A DNA stretch of 64,000 nt from Paraburkholderia sp. (GTDB taxonomy: Bacteria; Pseudomonadota; Gammaproteobacteria; Burkholderiales; Burkholderiaceae), in assembly GCF_024281035.1 (NCBI RefSeq), contig NZ_JAMXLH010000014.1, forward strand, positions 98,816-162,815, in the 5' to 3' direction. Of this stretch, positions 54,379-63,327 are shown one piece after another. Under the pieces are notes generated by a model that made no database searches, had not been told where the DNA came from, and saw only the letters and a program-made list of their open reading frames with translations. How positions within the stretch are numbered: position 1 is the stretch's first letter; each line of letters opens with the position of its first letter. The position numbers and the translations under genes were made by a program.

Positions 54379-54794
54379 TGTGGATCGGTCACAAAACCGA
54401 TTTGCGTCATTCCTGCCGCTTGCGCTTGAGCCATCACGTCCGCGACACGCTCATAGCGCACGGCACGGTCCGCATGAAGGCGCAGCTCGGAACGCGGGTT
54501 CGCCGCGGCTGCCGCACTCAGTCGCGCGGAAAGCGCGCCGCTTTCGATACGCGTGCCATTCCAGAAGATCGATCCATCCGCCGCGATGCCCACGTCCACA
54601 TGCTGCGCCGTCGTGGCCTCGGGTTGACTGACGACGCGCGGCAAGTCGATCTTCAGCGCATGCTGCAGCGCGGGTATCGTCACCATAAACACGATCAACA
54701 GTACGAGCATGACGTCGACGAGCGGCGTCATGTTGATCTCGTTCATCAGTGCATCGTCGTTGGCGTCGTCGCCGAAAGGTGCGTTCATTGCCAT
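54366..54794 (-). CDS. exbD: ExbD/TolR-family protein
   Basis: A 142-residue protein with one N-terminal transmembrane helix carrying the functional Asp (MTPLVDVMLVLLIVFMVTIP, about residues 22-41) and a periplasmic domain. Part of the proton channel that energises TonB. Overlaps the exbB stop by 10 bases. Confidence 0.93.
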   Translation of the reverse strand: MAMNAPFGDDANDDALMNEINMTPLVDVMLVLLIVFMVTIPALQHALKIDLPRVVSQPEATTAQHVDVGIAADGSIFWNGTRIESGALSARLSAAAAANPRSELRLHADRAVRYERVADVMAQAQAAGMTQIGFVTDPQGRP

Positions 54795-55537
54795 TCGAGT
54801 GCTCCGTTGTTGTCGTCGACGCGCTGCGTGCGCGCCACCGTAGCGCCACGCGAGGCAGGCCGCATGTCCGCCACGAGGTAGGCATGCAAGTCGTGCGCGA
54901 AGCGGTTGAGCTTGCGTACGACGGCGCGATTGGCGCGTGTCAGCGCGTTATAGCCGAGCACGGCCGGGATTGCGACGAAGAGCCCGAATGCGGTCATGAT
55001 CAGCGACTCGCCGACCGGACCGGCTACATGGTCGATCGAGGCCGTCCCGCTCGCGCCGATGGCGACGAGGGCGTGATAAATCCCCCAGACGGTGCCGAAG
55101 AGGCCGACGAACGGCGCGGTGCTGCCGATCGAGGCGAGCATCGCAAGACCGCCTTGCAAGCGTGCGATCCACTCGTCGAGCGTGTCTTTGAGGCAGCGTG
55201 TGATCCACTCCGAGGCGTCGATGCGCAGGTGTATCTGCGGATTGGCATCGCGATGATGAGCCGCGGCGGTCTTGCCCGCGTGTGCGAGGGCAAGTAACGG
55301 ATTGTGCTGCGGAGGCATTCCGGCGATGTCCAGGCCTTGTACACCGGCTTCGAATGAACCCGCATGCCAGAACGGCGTAACGGCACGATCGACGTAGCGT
55401 GCGAGCCGGACGATGCGCGCGAGCTTCACGACGATCACGACCCAGGAGAGCACCGACATCGTAAACAGCACGATGAGGATCGAGCGCGAGACGATATCGC
55501 CTTGCGACCAGACGTTTTCAAGTCCGTAATGTTGCAT
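54785..55537 (-). CDS. exbB: ExbB/TolQ-family proton channel protein
   Basis: A 250-residue protein with three transmembrane helices (about 20-40, 130-155 and 175-195) and the MotA/TolQ/ExbB motif STAPFVGLFGTVWGIYHAL. Works with ExbD and TonB. 46 bases after tonB. Confidence 0.93.
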   Translation of the reverse strand: MQHYGLENVWSQGDIVSRSILIVLFTMSVLSWVVIVVKLARIVRLARYVDRAVTPFWHAGSFEAGVQGLDIAGMPPQHNPLLALAHAGKTAAAHHRDANPQIHLRIDASEWITRCLKDTLDEWIARLQGGLAMLASIGSTAPFVGLFGTVWGIYHALVAIGASGTASIDHVAGPVGESLIMTAFGLFVAIPAVLGYNALTRANRAVVRKLNRFAHDLHAYLVADMRPASRGATVARTQRVDDNNGALEWQ

Positions 55538-55583
55538 AACGCGTTCTCCGTGACCGCCGCTGCGGCGGGTTCTTTCTATCGGA

Positions 55584-56300
55584 TCAGTTCTCGAGCCCGA
55601 ATGTGAAGGGCTGCTCGAACGTTACCGCTATGGGCACGCCCGCTTCGAGATACGGGTGACATGTGCTGCCCTGCAACGCCCCAAGCGCGGCTTCGTCGAG
55701 GCGCGGTGAGCCGCTGCTGCGCTTTAATTGCGCGTGTTGAATGTGCCCATCCGTGTCCACGACAAAGCGCACCAGCGCCGTGCCGGTTTCGCCGCGTCGG
55801 CGCGCCGCTTCGGGGTAGTCGGGTTGCGTGATGCTGCAATCGATATGCGAAACCGGTTTCGGGGCGCGTACTTCCTGCGGCGGCGAATCCGGTCGTGCTG
55901 CTGGCGGCGTGGCCGGTTTCGACGTGGTCGGCGCGGTTGACGGTGGCGGCGCAATATCCGCTTCGCGCTGCGGTGTTGTTTCGATGCGCTGCGCCGGTTG
56001 CGGTTGCAACGGCGCGGCGCTATTCCGGGTTGCTTTCGGCAACGGGTGTGGCTGTGGCCGCGGCTGCGGCTGCGGGTGGTTGGGTGCGATTGCCGGTGCG
56101 CGTGCCGGTACGATCGAGCGCTGCGGCGCCGTCGCAGCGACGGTGGGCGGCGCAGTCAGCAGGCGTGCAACGATTGTGCGCGGTGCTTCGAGCGGCACCA
56201 CGCGCACCGTTTGCGCGCGCATCAGCCACAACGCGAGTGCGGCATGGAGTGCGAGGACGGCGGCGAACACCACGACGACGTCATGCGCCGGGTATTTCAT
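55584..56300 (-). CDS. tonB: TonB energy-transducing protein
   Basis: About 238 residues from ATG 56300, chosen because it gives a short positive N-terminus before the anchor helix; a frame start at 56333 overlaps the receptor stop. One N-terminal helix with the His used in energy transfer (VVVVFAAVLALHAALALWLM), a Pro/Ala/Gln-rich periplasm-spanning linker, and a C-terminal TonB domain (YPEAARRRGETGTALVRFVV). A dedicated TonB for the receptor encoded just upstream. Confidence 0.92.
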   Translation of the reverse strand: MKYPAHDVVVVFAAVLALHAALALWLMRAQTVRVVPLEAPRTIVARLLTAPPTVAATAPQRSIVPARAPAIAPNHPQPQPRPQPHPLPKATRNSAAPLQPQPAQRIETTPQREADIAPPPSTAPTTSKPATPPAARPDSPPQEVRAPKPVSHIDCSITQPDYPEAARRRGETGTALVRFVVDTDGHIQHAQLKRSSGSPRLDEAALGALQGSTCHPYLEAGVPIAVTFEQPFTFGLEN

Positions 56301-56319
56301 CGACACGCTTTGCGCGGCA

Positions 56320-58617
56320 TTACTTCCAGGCATAGCGCAGCCCCGCCCACGCGCCGCGCGGTGCGCCCACGCCGACGAACTGTTCGCTCACGGGATTCGC
56401 CGGATCGAACGAGTGGCCCGGCCCGTTGAAGAAGTTTTCTCCCAGGACGCCAAAACTCGCGTATTGCCTGTTGAGCAGGTTCGTCACGGTTGCGAAGATC
56501 TGCAACTGCTTCGTCACGTTCCAGGTCGCGTCGAGATCGATCAGGAAATAGCTGGCGATTTTGCCATTCGCATCCTGGTTGTTTTCGTCGCCGCGCGCAA
56601 AGATGCTGCCGCGCCACGTGAGATTCGCACCGAAATTGACCTGCGAAACCGGCGTGTAATCGAGCCTCAGCTTCACTGAATTGGCCGGGATGCCCGGAAT
56701 ACGGTCGCCGGGTCGCACAACGATGTTGCCGTTCGCATCGGCGCTCGAATTGTTCCGGCTGCTCGAGACGAAAGTCGACTGATACGTTGCGTCGACATAG
56801 CTATAGTTCGCGCCGATGCCAACCGGCCCGATGCGCGTGCGTGCACCCGCTTCGAAGCCCTGGCGGCGCGTTTTGCCGACATTCTGGAAGTAACCCTGAC
56901 TGCTTGCGCCGCTGCTGATGAATTGAATGTCGTCGGAGAGCGTCGTACGCCAGGCCGCCGCATTCCATGTGGTGACCGAGCCGATCCGCCCGCGTGCGCC
57001 GATCTCGAACGTCTTTGCGATCACGGGGCGCAGATCCGGATCGGCGAGGAAGTCGTTCGGCAGCGAGCAAGGCGCATTCGGGTCCGCGCAGGCGAGCTCG
57101 ATCACCGTGGGCGAGCGCATTCCTTCGTTGTAGGTCACGTACGCAGTGAGCGCTGTCGAAGGATTCCAGTTCAGACCCACGGCGGGGTTGAAGCGCGAGA
57201 ACGTGTGACGTCCATCGAGCGCGGGCTGCCGGCCGCTTTCGTCGCCGATGTCGGCGCGCGCCCAGTCGTAGCGGCCCGATACCGTGGCCGAGAGTTGCTG
57301 CGTGAGTGAAAGCGTGTCGCTGAAGTAGAAACCGTAGTTGGCGCTATGCGTCTTCGCGTTGGTCTGCAACTGAAAGTCGCCGACGCCGACTGCCGCGCGG
57401 GTTGCGGTGAAAGTGGCGTCCTGTACGGATTGCAGATATTGCGAATTCGCGAGGTCGGCGCTGGCGCCGAACACCAGATCGTTTTTCATGCCGAGCAGCT
57501 TGCCGAGCAGCGTCAATTGCAGGCTCGAACCGTAGCTGTCGGTTGTCACGTCGGAAAGCGCGTTGGTGCCTTCCGGCGAGTTGGGATCGGTCGGATCGAA
57601 ATCGTTGTTGTTGTTGCTGCTGGTATTTCTGTTGTCGTAGTGGCGATAGTAGATATTGCCGCTCAATTCGACGTTGTCGTTGAAGTAATGATCGCCCGAG
57701 AGCGTGACCCATGCGGCGCTGTTCCGGTTCTGGTCCGGGTAGGTGTAGGCCTGACGCGGATTGTCGAGGAACGAGCGCGGGATCGTCTGCGAGCCCTGGA
57801 GATGGTTGTCGGCGCCACCCGCCGAGAGCGAGAGCGTCGTATCGGCGTCCGTGTAACGCAGTTTGCCGAAGCCCTGGCGCACCTTGCTCGCATTGTGGTC
57901 GGCCCAGCCGTTATCGTTCGCGACGTTGCCGGTCACGTAGTAGTCGAGGTTCGAGCCAATCGTGCCGCCCTGTTCGACTTGCGCGGTTTTTCTTCCCCAC
58001 GAACCGCCGCTGATTTCGGCGCTGCCCCCGGGATGATTGCGGCCATTCTTCGTCGCCAAGGCGAGCGCGCCGCCCAGCGTGTTGAAACCGTAGGTCGGGT
58101 TCGAGCCGGGAATCAGTTGAATCGTGTCGATGGCGGCGAGCGGAATCAGATCCCAGTTGACCACGTCGCCGAATGGTTCGTTCACGCGCACCCCGTCGAG
58201 GAACACCGAAAGCCCTTGTGGCGTGCCGAGCAGCGGCGAGGCCGTGAAGCCGCGATAGTTGACGTCGGTTTGCCACGCGTTGCCCTGAGCCTCGTTGATA
58301 TCGACGCTCTGGAGGTTCTTCTCGAAGTAGTCGGAAAGTGTTGCGCGGTGTTGCTGTTCGATGTCGCGCGCGCGTACCGTTTGCACGTTCGCGGGGACCT
58401 GCGTGAGCGGCGTGCCGATGCCGAGCAGCGGCGTCGTGCCGACCACGACGATGGGGGCGAGTTGCTTTGCGGCCGCGTCGTCGCCAACCGTGCCAGGCGG
58501 TGTGCTCTGTGCCTGGACGAGGTGCGGGACGCCTGCAAGCGTCGTGCCGAAGGTCAGCATGAGGCCCACGCGGCGCCCGATGTGCAGCCGGACAGGATGG
58601 CTCTGGAACAGGCGCAT
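56320..58617 (-). CDS. TonB-dependent outer-membrane receptor
   Basis: A 765-residue protein from ATG 58617 (an upstream in-frame ATG at 58665 lies inside a hairpin). Signal peptide ending VQA-Q, a TonB-box-like stretch (APIVVVG), plug domain (about 45-165; YRGFTASPLLGTPQGLSVFL, LIPGSNPTYGFNTLGGALAL) and a 22-strand barrel ending AGLRYAWK. The ligand is not known. Placement downstream of the sigma-54-driven aldehyde dehydrogenase and upstream of its own tonB-exbBD, near a lanthanide-type PQQ-ADH, suggests uptake of a metal complex or PQQ. Confidence 0.9.
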   Translation of the reverse strand: MRLFQSHPVRLHIGRRVGLMLTFGTTLAGVPHLVQAQSTPPGTVGDDAAAKQLAPIVVVGTTPLLGIGTPLTQVPANVQTVRARDIEQQHRATLSDYFEKNLQSVDINEAQGNAWQTDVNYRGFTASPLLGTPQGLSVFLDGVRVNEPFGDVVNWDLIPLAAIDTIQLIPGSNPTYGFNTLGGALALATKNGRNHPGGSAEISGGSWGRKTAQVEQGGTIGSNLDYYVTGNVANDNGWADHNASKVRQGFGKLRYTDADTTLSLSAGGADNHLQGSQTIPRSFLDNPRQAYTYPDQNRNSAAWVTLSGDHYFNDNVELSGNIYYRHYDNRNTSSNNNNDFDPTDPNSPEGTNALSDVTTDSYGSSLQLTLLGKLLGMKNDLVFGASADLANSQYLQSVQDATFTATRAAVGVGDFQLQTNAKTHSANYGFYFSDTLSLTQQLSATVSGRYDWARADIGDESGRQPALDGRHTFSRFNPAVGLNWNPSTALTAYVTYNEGMRSPTVIELACADPNAPCSLPNDFLADPDLRPVIAKTFEIGARGRIGSVTTWNAAAWRTTLSDDIQFISSGASSQGYFQNVGKTRRQGFEAGARTRIGPVGIGANYSYVDATYQSTFVSSSRNNSSADANGNIVVRPGDRIPGIPANSVKLRLDYTPVSQVNFGANLTWRGSIFARGDENNQDANGKIASYFLIDLDATWNVTKQLQIFATVTNLLNRQYASFGVLGENFFNGPGHSFDPANPVSEQFVGVGAPRGAWAGLRYAWK

Positions 58618-58643
58618 GATTTTTATGGGCACAACGGGAGTGA

Positions 58644-58668
58644 ACGATGGCCCCCACGGGGCCATCGT
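58644..58668 (-). terminator. Hairpin between the aldehyde dehydrogenase and receptor genes
   Basis: Perfect 11-bp stem ACGATGGCCCC/GGGGCCATCGT, loop CAC, 19 bases after the aldehyde dehydrogenase stop. No T-run on either side, so partial read-through into the receptor gene is plausible. Confidence 0.6.
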
Positions 58669-58686
58669 GTTACCGGACCATCGGAA

Positions 58687-60231
58687 TCAGAAGAAACCGA
58701 GTGCGTCGGCCTCGTAACTCACCAGCAGACACTTCGTTTGCTGATAGTTCGACAACGCCATCTTGTGCGTCTCGCGCCCGATGCCGGATTGCTTGTAGCC
58801 GCCGAACGCCGCGTGCGCCGGATACAGGTGATAGCAATTGGTCCACACGCGTCCAGCTTCGATCTCGCGGCCCATGCGATACGCGCGGGAGCCGTCGCGC
58901 GACCAGACGCCTGCACCCAGTCCGAAGTAGGTGTCGTTCGCGATTTCGATGGCTTCTTCTTCGTTCTTGAACGTCATCACCGATGCGACCGGGCCGAAGA
59001 TTTCCTCCTGGAACACACGCATCTTGTTGTTGCCGAGCAGCATCGTCGGCTTGACATAGAAGCCTGCGTCCAGATCGGATGCGGGCGTGGCACGTGCGCC
59101 GCCGGTCAGGCATTGCGCGCCTTCATTGCGGCCGATGTCGATATACGACAGGATCTTGTCGAGCTGTTGCTTCGATGCCTGCGCACCGATCATCGTCTGC
59201 ATGTCGAGCGGATTGCCGGCCTTGATGCGTTCGACGCGTGCCACCGCGCGTTCGATGAATTGCTCGTAGATCGATTCCTGAATCAGGATACGCGACGGGC
59301 AGGTGCAGACTTCACCCTGATTCAGTGCGAACATCGCAAGGCCTTCCAGTGCCTTGTCGAGGTACGCGTCGTCATGGTCGAGCACATCGGCGAAGAAGAT
59401 GTTCGGGCTCTTGCCGCCCAGTTCGACGGTCGAGGGAATCAGGCTATCGGCTGCCGCGCGCAGAATGCGCTTGCCGACCGGCGTCGAACCCGTGAACGCG
59501 ATCTTGGCGATACGCGTGCTGGTGGCCAGTGCTTCGCCCGCTTCCTTGCCGAAACCGTTGACGATATTGATCACGCCCGGCGGGAACAGATCGCCGATCA
59601 ATTCCATCAGGACCAGAATCGATGCCGGCGTCTGCTCGGCGGGCTTCATCACGACGCAACAACCTGCCGCCAGTGCGGGCGCGAGTTTCCAGGCTGCCAT
59701 CAGCAGCGGGAAATTCCAGGGGATGATCTGGCCGACCACGCCGAGCGGCTCGTGGAAGTGGTACGCGACGGTGTTGTCGTCGATTTCCGAAATGCCGCCT
59801 TCCTGCGCGCGGATGCAGCCCGCGAAGTAGCGGAAGTGATCGACGGCGAGCGGCAGGTCGGCTGCCATCGTCTCGCGCAGCGGCTTGCCATTGTCGATGG
59901 TCTCCGCCACGGCCAGAAGCTTCAGGTTCTGTTCCATCTTGTCGGCGGCTGCGAGCAGCAGGTTCGCGCGATTGGCGACCGACGTCTTGCCCCACTTGCG
60001 GCGGGCGGCGTGAGCGGCATCGAGAGCGGCGTCGACATCGGCCGCGTTCGAGCGCGGGATCTCACAGAACACGCGGCCGTTGATCGGCGAGATGTTCTCG
60101 AAATATTCCTGGCTGATCGGTGCGACCCATTTGCCGCCGATGTAGTTCTCGTACCGGTTGCGATAGGGGTATTCGATATCGATGCCAAGCTGTTTCAGAT
60201 CGAAGGGATTCAATTGGTATCTCCGGTTCAT
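58687..60231 (-). CDS. exaC: NAD-dependent aldehyde dehydrogenase, ExaC/AcoD type
   Basis: A 514-residue enzyme from ATG 60231. The frame runs back to 60273, but that lies in the sigma-54 promoter, so the shorter start is used. Conserved motifs: [20 protein letters not shown] (about 160-180), FTGSTPVGK, the general-base Glu in ELGGKSPNI (about 270) and the nucleophile in [11 protein letters not shown] (Cys about 304). It oxidises acetaldehyde and similar aldehydes to acids in the cytoplasm. Close to Ralstonia AcoD, a known AcoR/sigma-54 target, and to Pseudomonas ExaC of the ethanol pathway. First gene before the receptor-tonB-exbBD set. Confidence 0.93.
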   Translation of the reverse strand: MNRRYQLNPFDLKQLGIDIEYPYRNRYENYIGGKWVAPISQEYFENISPINGRVFCEIPRSNAADVDAALDAAHAARRKWGKTSVANRANLLLAAADKMEQNLKLLAVAETIDNGKPLRETMAADLPLAVDHFRYFAGCIRAQEGGISEIDDNTVAYHFHEPLGVVGQIIPWNFPLLMAAWKLAPALAAGCCVVMKPAEQTPASILVLMELIGDLFPPGVINIVNGFGKEAGEALATSTRIAKIAFTGSTPVGKRILRAAADSLIPSTVELGGKSPNIFFADVLDHDDAYLDKALEGLAMFALNQGEVCTCPSRILIQESIYEQFIERAVARVERIKAGNPLDMQTMIGAQASKQQLDKILSYIDIGRNEGAQCLTGGARATPASDLDAGFYVKPTMLLGNNKMRVFQEEIFGPVASVMTFKNEEEAIEIANDTYFGLGAGVWSRDGSRAYRMGREIEAGRVWTNCYHLYPAHAAFGGYKQSGIGRETHKMALSNYQQTKCLLVSYEADALGFF

Positions 60232-60271
60232 TGTTTGGAGTAGAACAACGTGAGTGCCGCGCAGGCATCTC

Positions 60272-60290
60272 AAGCAATATGCGTACCATG
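60272..60290 (-). promoter_or_regulatory. Sigma-54 promoter of the aldehyde dehydrogenase
   Basis: On the minus strand CATGGTACGCATATTGCTT: -24 GG at 60287-60286, ten bases, -12 GC at 60275-60274, with TTGCT at -12. Expected start near 60262, 30 bases before ATG 60231. Confidence 0.85.
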
Positions 60291-60653
60291 ATTAAAGAAC
60301 ACCGATCCGGCAGCGTTATCTGCGAATCCAGATCGTGATCGATCAGCAGGCACCTGTTGCATTTCGGTTCAGGTGGTGCATCTGGCTGGACAGTTATGGC
60401 GCAATTACGGACAGGTTTATATTTCGGATCGCTGATTTAGATCGCGTGGCCTGAATGCCTATTATCAAAAGCGATGCCGCTTCGAAATTCCATTCGCCGG
60501 CCGTCTCCAGCTGCATCGCCGCGAAATGGGGGAAGCCCACATACGAGAGAGGGATATATCGACCACAACAGATGTTCATTTATTGAACACCTGTTGTGAA
60601 TTAGAGCGCCACGTGTGACAGATGCGCGCAGTGGCTGGCCGGTGATCGATGCG
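60291..60653. other. Region between the sigma-54 activator gene and aldehyde dehydrogenase promoter
   Basis: About 360 bases; AT-richer than average. Contains the 15-bp inverted repeat at 60564-60598. No gene seen. Confidence 0.55.
60564..60598. repeat. 15-bp inverted repeat, candidate activator binding site
   Basis: CACAACAGATGTTCA and TGAACACCTGTTGTG around TTTAT, one mismatch. Each arm is itself a dyad of the form AACA-N2-TGTT. It lies about 290 bases upstream of the -24 element. A GAACA-N-TGTTC dyad also occurs upstream of the iron ADH. It could also terminate the activator gene. Confidence 0.65.
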
Positions 60654-62684
60654 TCAGTGATCGGTCGGCTCGACCGACGGCATTCGCCGGTAGATGGTGG
60701 TGCGCGATACGCCGAGCGCGCGCGCCGCCGCGGATACGTTACCGCCATGGTGAGTCAGCGCGGAGGCGATCGCGGCCGTTGCGACGTCCTGCAAGCGTGT
60801 GTTAGCCGCGGCCAGGGCATCCGCATCGGGCGGCGTAACAGACGTCAGCGGTGAAAGCGGCGTAACAGACGTAAGCGGCGTGTCGCACTGCGCCGAAGGA
60901 TTGCGGCCACTGACGTTGTCGAAGAAATCGTCGGGCAGATGTTCGCGCCGGATGACACCATCTTCGTCGACCATGGCCGCGGCCGTGCGCAGCAGGTTGC
61001 AAAGCTGCCGGAAATTGCCCGGCCAGCCACAGCTTTCGAATAGCGCCATCACCTCGGGCTCGATGCTCAGCGGCGGCTGGTGCGCGTTCTCGTGTGCGTT
61101 TCCGTGTGACTCGTGCTGCAGCATCTTCTGGACGACGATGGCGAGGTCGGTACGGTCGCGCAGGGGTGGCAGCCGCACCGTGAGGCCGTTGAGCCGGTAA
61201 TAGAGATCCTCGCGGAAACGGTTCTGCGCGATCATGTCGCGCAAATCGCGGTGCGTCGCGCAGATGATCGAGAGGTTCACGGGAATGGCCTTCGTCGAGC
61301 CGAGCGGATTGACGACCCGCTCCTGCAGCACGCGCAGCAGCCGCGCCTGCAGCGAATGCGGCATGTCGCCGATTTCGTCGAGGAAGAGCGTGCCGCCGTC
61401 GGCCTGCAGCAATTTGCCGATGGCTCCTTTGCGCCGCGCGCCGGTGAACGCGCCTTCTTCATAGCCGAACAGTTCGGATTCGATCAGCGATTCCGGGATC
61501 GACGCGCAATTGACTGCCGTGAACGGTCCGTCACGCCGCGACGAATCGTTATGGATGGCCTGCGCGAGCAGTTCCTTGCCCGTGCCGGTTTCGCCGGTGA
61601 TCAAGATCGGGATGTCCTTGTCGATGACCTTGCGCACCTTGGTGATCACCGACGCAACCTGCGGGTCCCCGGTATCGAGATATTTGAGCCGCGATAATCC
61701 CGCCGCCACGCCCGAGGCCTGAGCGCCGGTCGCGCGTGCGGACGGATTCGACGCGTCGTGAACCTCGGGCGGGCGGCTGCTGGGCATTTGCGTGGCGCGC
61801 CGGAACTGCACGCGTGCACACACCACCGCGCTATTGCCGAGGTTCAGCATCAGATGCTGGTCGGCGCTGGTCCGCATGCGTTCGATCAGTTGCGCGCACG
61901 TCACGTCGAACAGCGACGGCAACGTGTGGGCGCGCAACGCGGCCAGCGGCATGCCGAGCTGGAACTGCGCACTGCGGTTCGCGGACAGGAACCGGCCATC
62001 GGCCGTGAACGCGACGATCCCCTCCATCAACGTACCGAGGAACTCGGGCCGTCCATGGAACGACACGCGCAGTGCTTCCCGAAAGGTCGCCGTAAACAGA
62101 TGGTTCTCGATCATCTGCACGGACATCCTGGCGAGCGCCATCGTGTGCTGGTGATAACTGCGGTGGTCGCCGGTTACGTCGAGCACGCCGGCCACATCGC
62201 CGTGCGGGTCGAAGATCGGCACGCTCGAACAGGTCATGAAGTGATTCGCGGCGAGGTAGTGCTGATCGCCGTGGACGACCATCGGGCGCAATTCGGCGAG
62301 CGCCGTACCGATCGCGTTGGTGCCCTGCTGGTCTTCAGCCCAGTTCGCACCGGCCAGCAGTGCGACCTTCGCGGCGCGGGGAAGAAAGTCGTCGTCGCCG
62401 ATCGAGTGCAGGATCAGGCCTTGTGCGTCGGTGAGCACGATCATGCTGTGCGTGTTGGCGATCTGCTCGTGCAGCGTCTCCATCACCGGCATTGCTTGCA
62501 TGCACAACACGTGGTTCTGCTCGCGCTTGAGTTCGAGCGCCGCGCTCGACAGGACGTCGTAGTCGGGTCGCGTGGCTACCCGCAGGCCGAATGTCTCGGA
62601 TCGCTCGTGGGCCTTCTGGATTTCCGCTGGTGGCCAGTTAGCCGGCGTGCTGCCTGCCGCCGCCTGATGAACGTCTTCGCGCAT
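60654..62684 (-). CDS. acoR: AcoR-like sigma-54-dependent transcriptional activator
   Basis: A 676-residue protein from ATG 62684, preceded by GGAGGAG; the upstream extension is unsupported. An N-terminal GAF sensor (about 70-220; [20 protein letters not shown]), a PAS-like middle, the AAA+ domain with Walker A GETGTGKE (about 360) and the sigma-54 contact loop GAFTGA (about 410), and a C-terminal Fis helix-turn-helix ([20 protein letters not shown]). The AcoR group responds to acetoin, ethanol or aldehydes. It sits between two sigma-54 promoters (aldehyde dehydrogenase and acs). A short duplicated stretch encodes PLTSVTP twice in the linker before the Fis domain. Confidence 0.92.
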   Translation of the reverse strand: MREDVHQAAAGSTPANWPPAEIQKAHERSETFGLRVATRPDYDVLSSAALELKREQNHVLCMQAMPVMETLHEQIANTHSMIVLTDAQGLILHSIGDDDFLPRAAKVALLAGANWAEDQQGTNAIGTALAELRPMVVHGDQHYLAANHFMTCSSVPIFDPHGDVAGVLDVTGDHRSYHQHTMALARMSVQMIENHLFTATFREALRVSFHGRPEFLGTLMEGIVAFTADGRFLSANRSAQFQLGMPLAALRAHTLPSLFDVTCAQLIERMRTSADQHLMLNLGNSAVVCARVQFRRATQMPSSRPPEVHDASNPSARATGAQASGVAAGLSRLKYLDTGDPQVASVITKVRKVIDKDIPILITGETGTGKELLAQAIHNDSSRRDGPFTAVNCASIPESLIESELFGYEEGAFTGARRKGAIGKLLQADGGTLFLDEIGDMPHSLQARLLRVLQERVVNPLGSTKAIPVNLSIICATHRDLRDMIAQNRFREDLYYRLNGLTVRLPPLRDRTDLAIVVQKMLQHESHGNAHENAHQPPLSIEPEVMALFESCGWPGNFRQLCNLLRTAAAMVDEDGVIRREHLPDDFFDNVSGRNPSAQCDTPLTSVTPLSPLTSVTPPDADALAAANTRLQDVATAAIASALTHHGGNVSAAARALGVSRTTIYRRMPSVEPTDH

Positions 62685-63327
62685 TGTCTCCTCCGGGGAA
62701 TGTAGCCGGTCGTTGGCCGGGCTGTTTGCAATCCATAAAGCAAGTACCGGGCCAAACAAGCACGCGGCATACGCGATTTGCCGGAGTGGGTGGCGAGCAG
62801 GGCGCCGATGAACGAGCCATGCAGTCATGGCGGCCGTCCGCGCGCAATACAAAACAGATCAAATCAAATCAATTGCGGCTCGCCGCGAAATGCCGGGCGC
62901 GACATCGTCGAAACCGAAAATCAGAAAATTAAGTTCATCCAGACCAGCGAATAACAGCGTCGTCAGCTCAGTCAGGCGCCTGGAAATGTGTCGAATGCAA
63001 CGAGAGGGCCAACGTGCGATTCGGCCGGACTCGCGCCAAAGAATCGTTTTCGAGCGGTTGTATGGCGGAGCAACGGCTGGCGAAACCACGGGTAGGGCGT
63101 GCAACTGTCCAGAAAATGATCAGGGTGCGTCGTATTAGGGCAGTGGGGGAGCGCGTCTTCGCTCATCTCGCTTGAAATCAGGCGCTTTCAGGCTTTGGCA
63201 CGGTTCGTGCTGTCGATTATTTGGGTTACTTCAAGCCGCAGAATCAATGGAGATTTTTCTAAACAATTTCACCATGTTCAGGCCGCGAACCGGTCGGAAT
63301 ATGCAGTGAAGGAGACAGGGAGAGAAG
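62685..63327. other. Divergent intergenic region between acoR-like and acs genes
   Basis: About 640 bases. Contains the acs sigma-54 promoter (63195-63211), a 116-base acs leader, and the unknown promoter of the activator gene. Small frames here look like noise. Confidence 0.55.
63195..63211 (+). promoter_or_regulatory. Sigma-54 promoter of acs
   Basis: TTGGCACGGTTCGTGCT: perfect -24 half (TTGGCACG, GG at 63197-63198), ten bases, -12 GC at 63209-63210. It shares the GGTTCGTGC stretch with the iron ADH promoter. Expected start near 63222. Confidence 0.88.

Noticed and set aside
57346..60243. 965-codon frame on the plus strand
   Set aside because: Antisense of the TonB receptor and aldehyde dehydrogenase genes; spans two real genes and has no recognisable domain.
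60232..60273. Longer N-terminus of the aldehyde dehydrogenase starting at 60273
   Set aside because: This start lies inside the sigma-54 promoter (60272-60290), upstream of the expected transcription start, and adds non-family residues.
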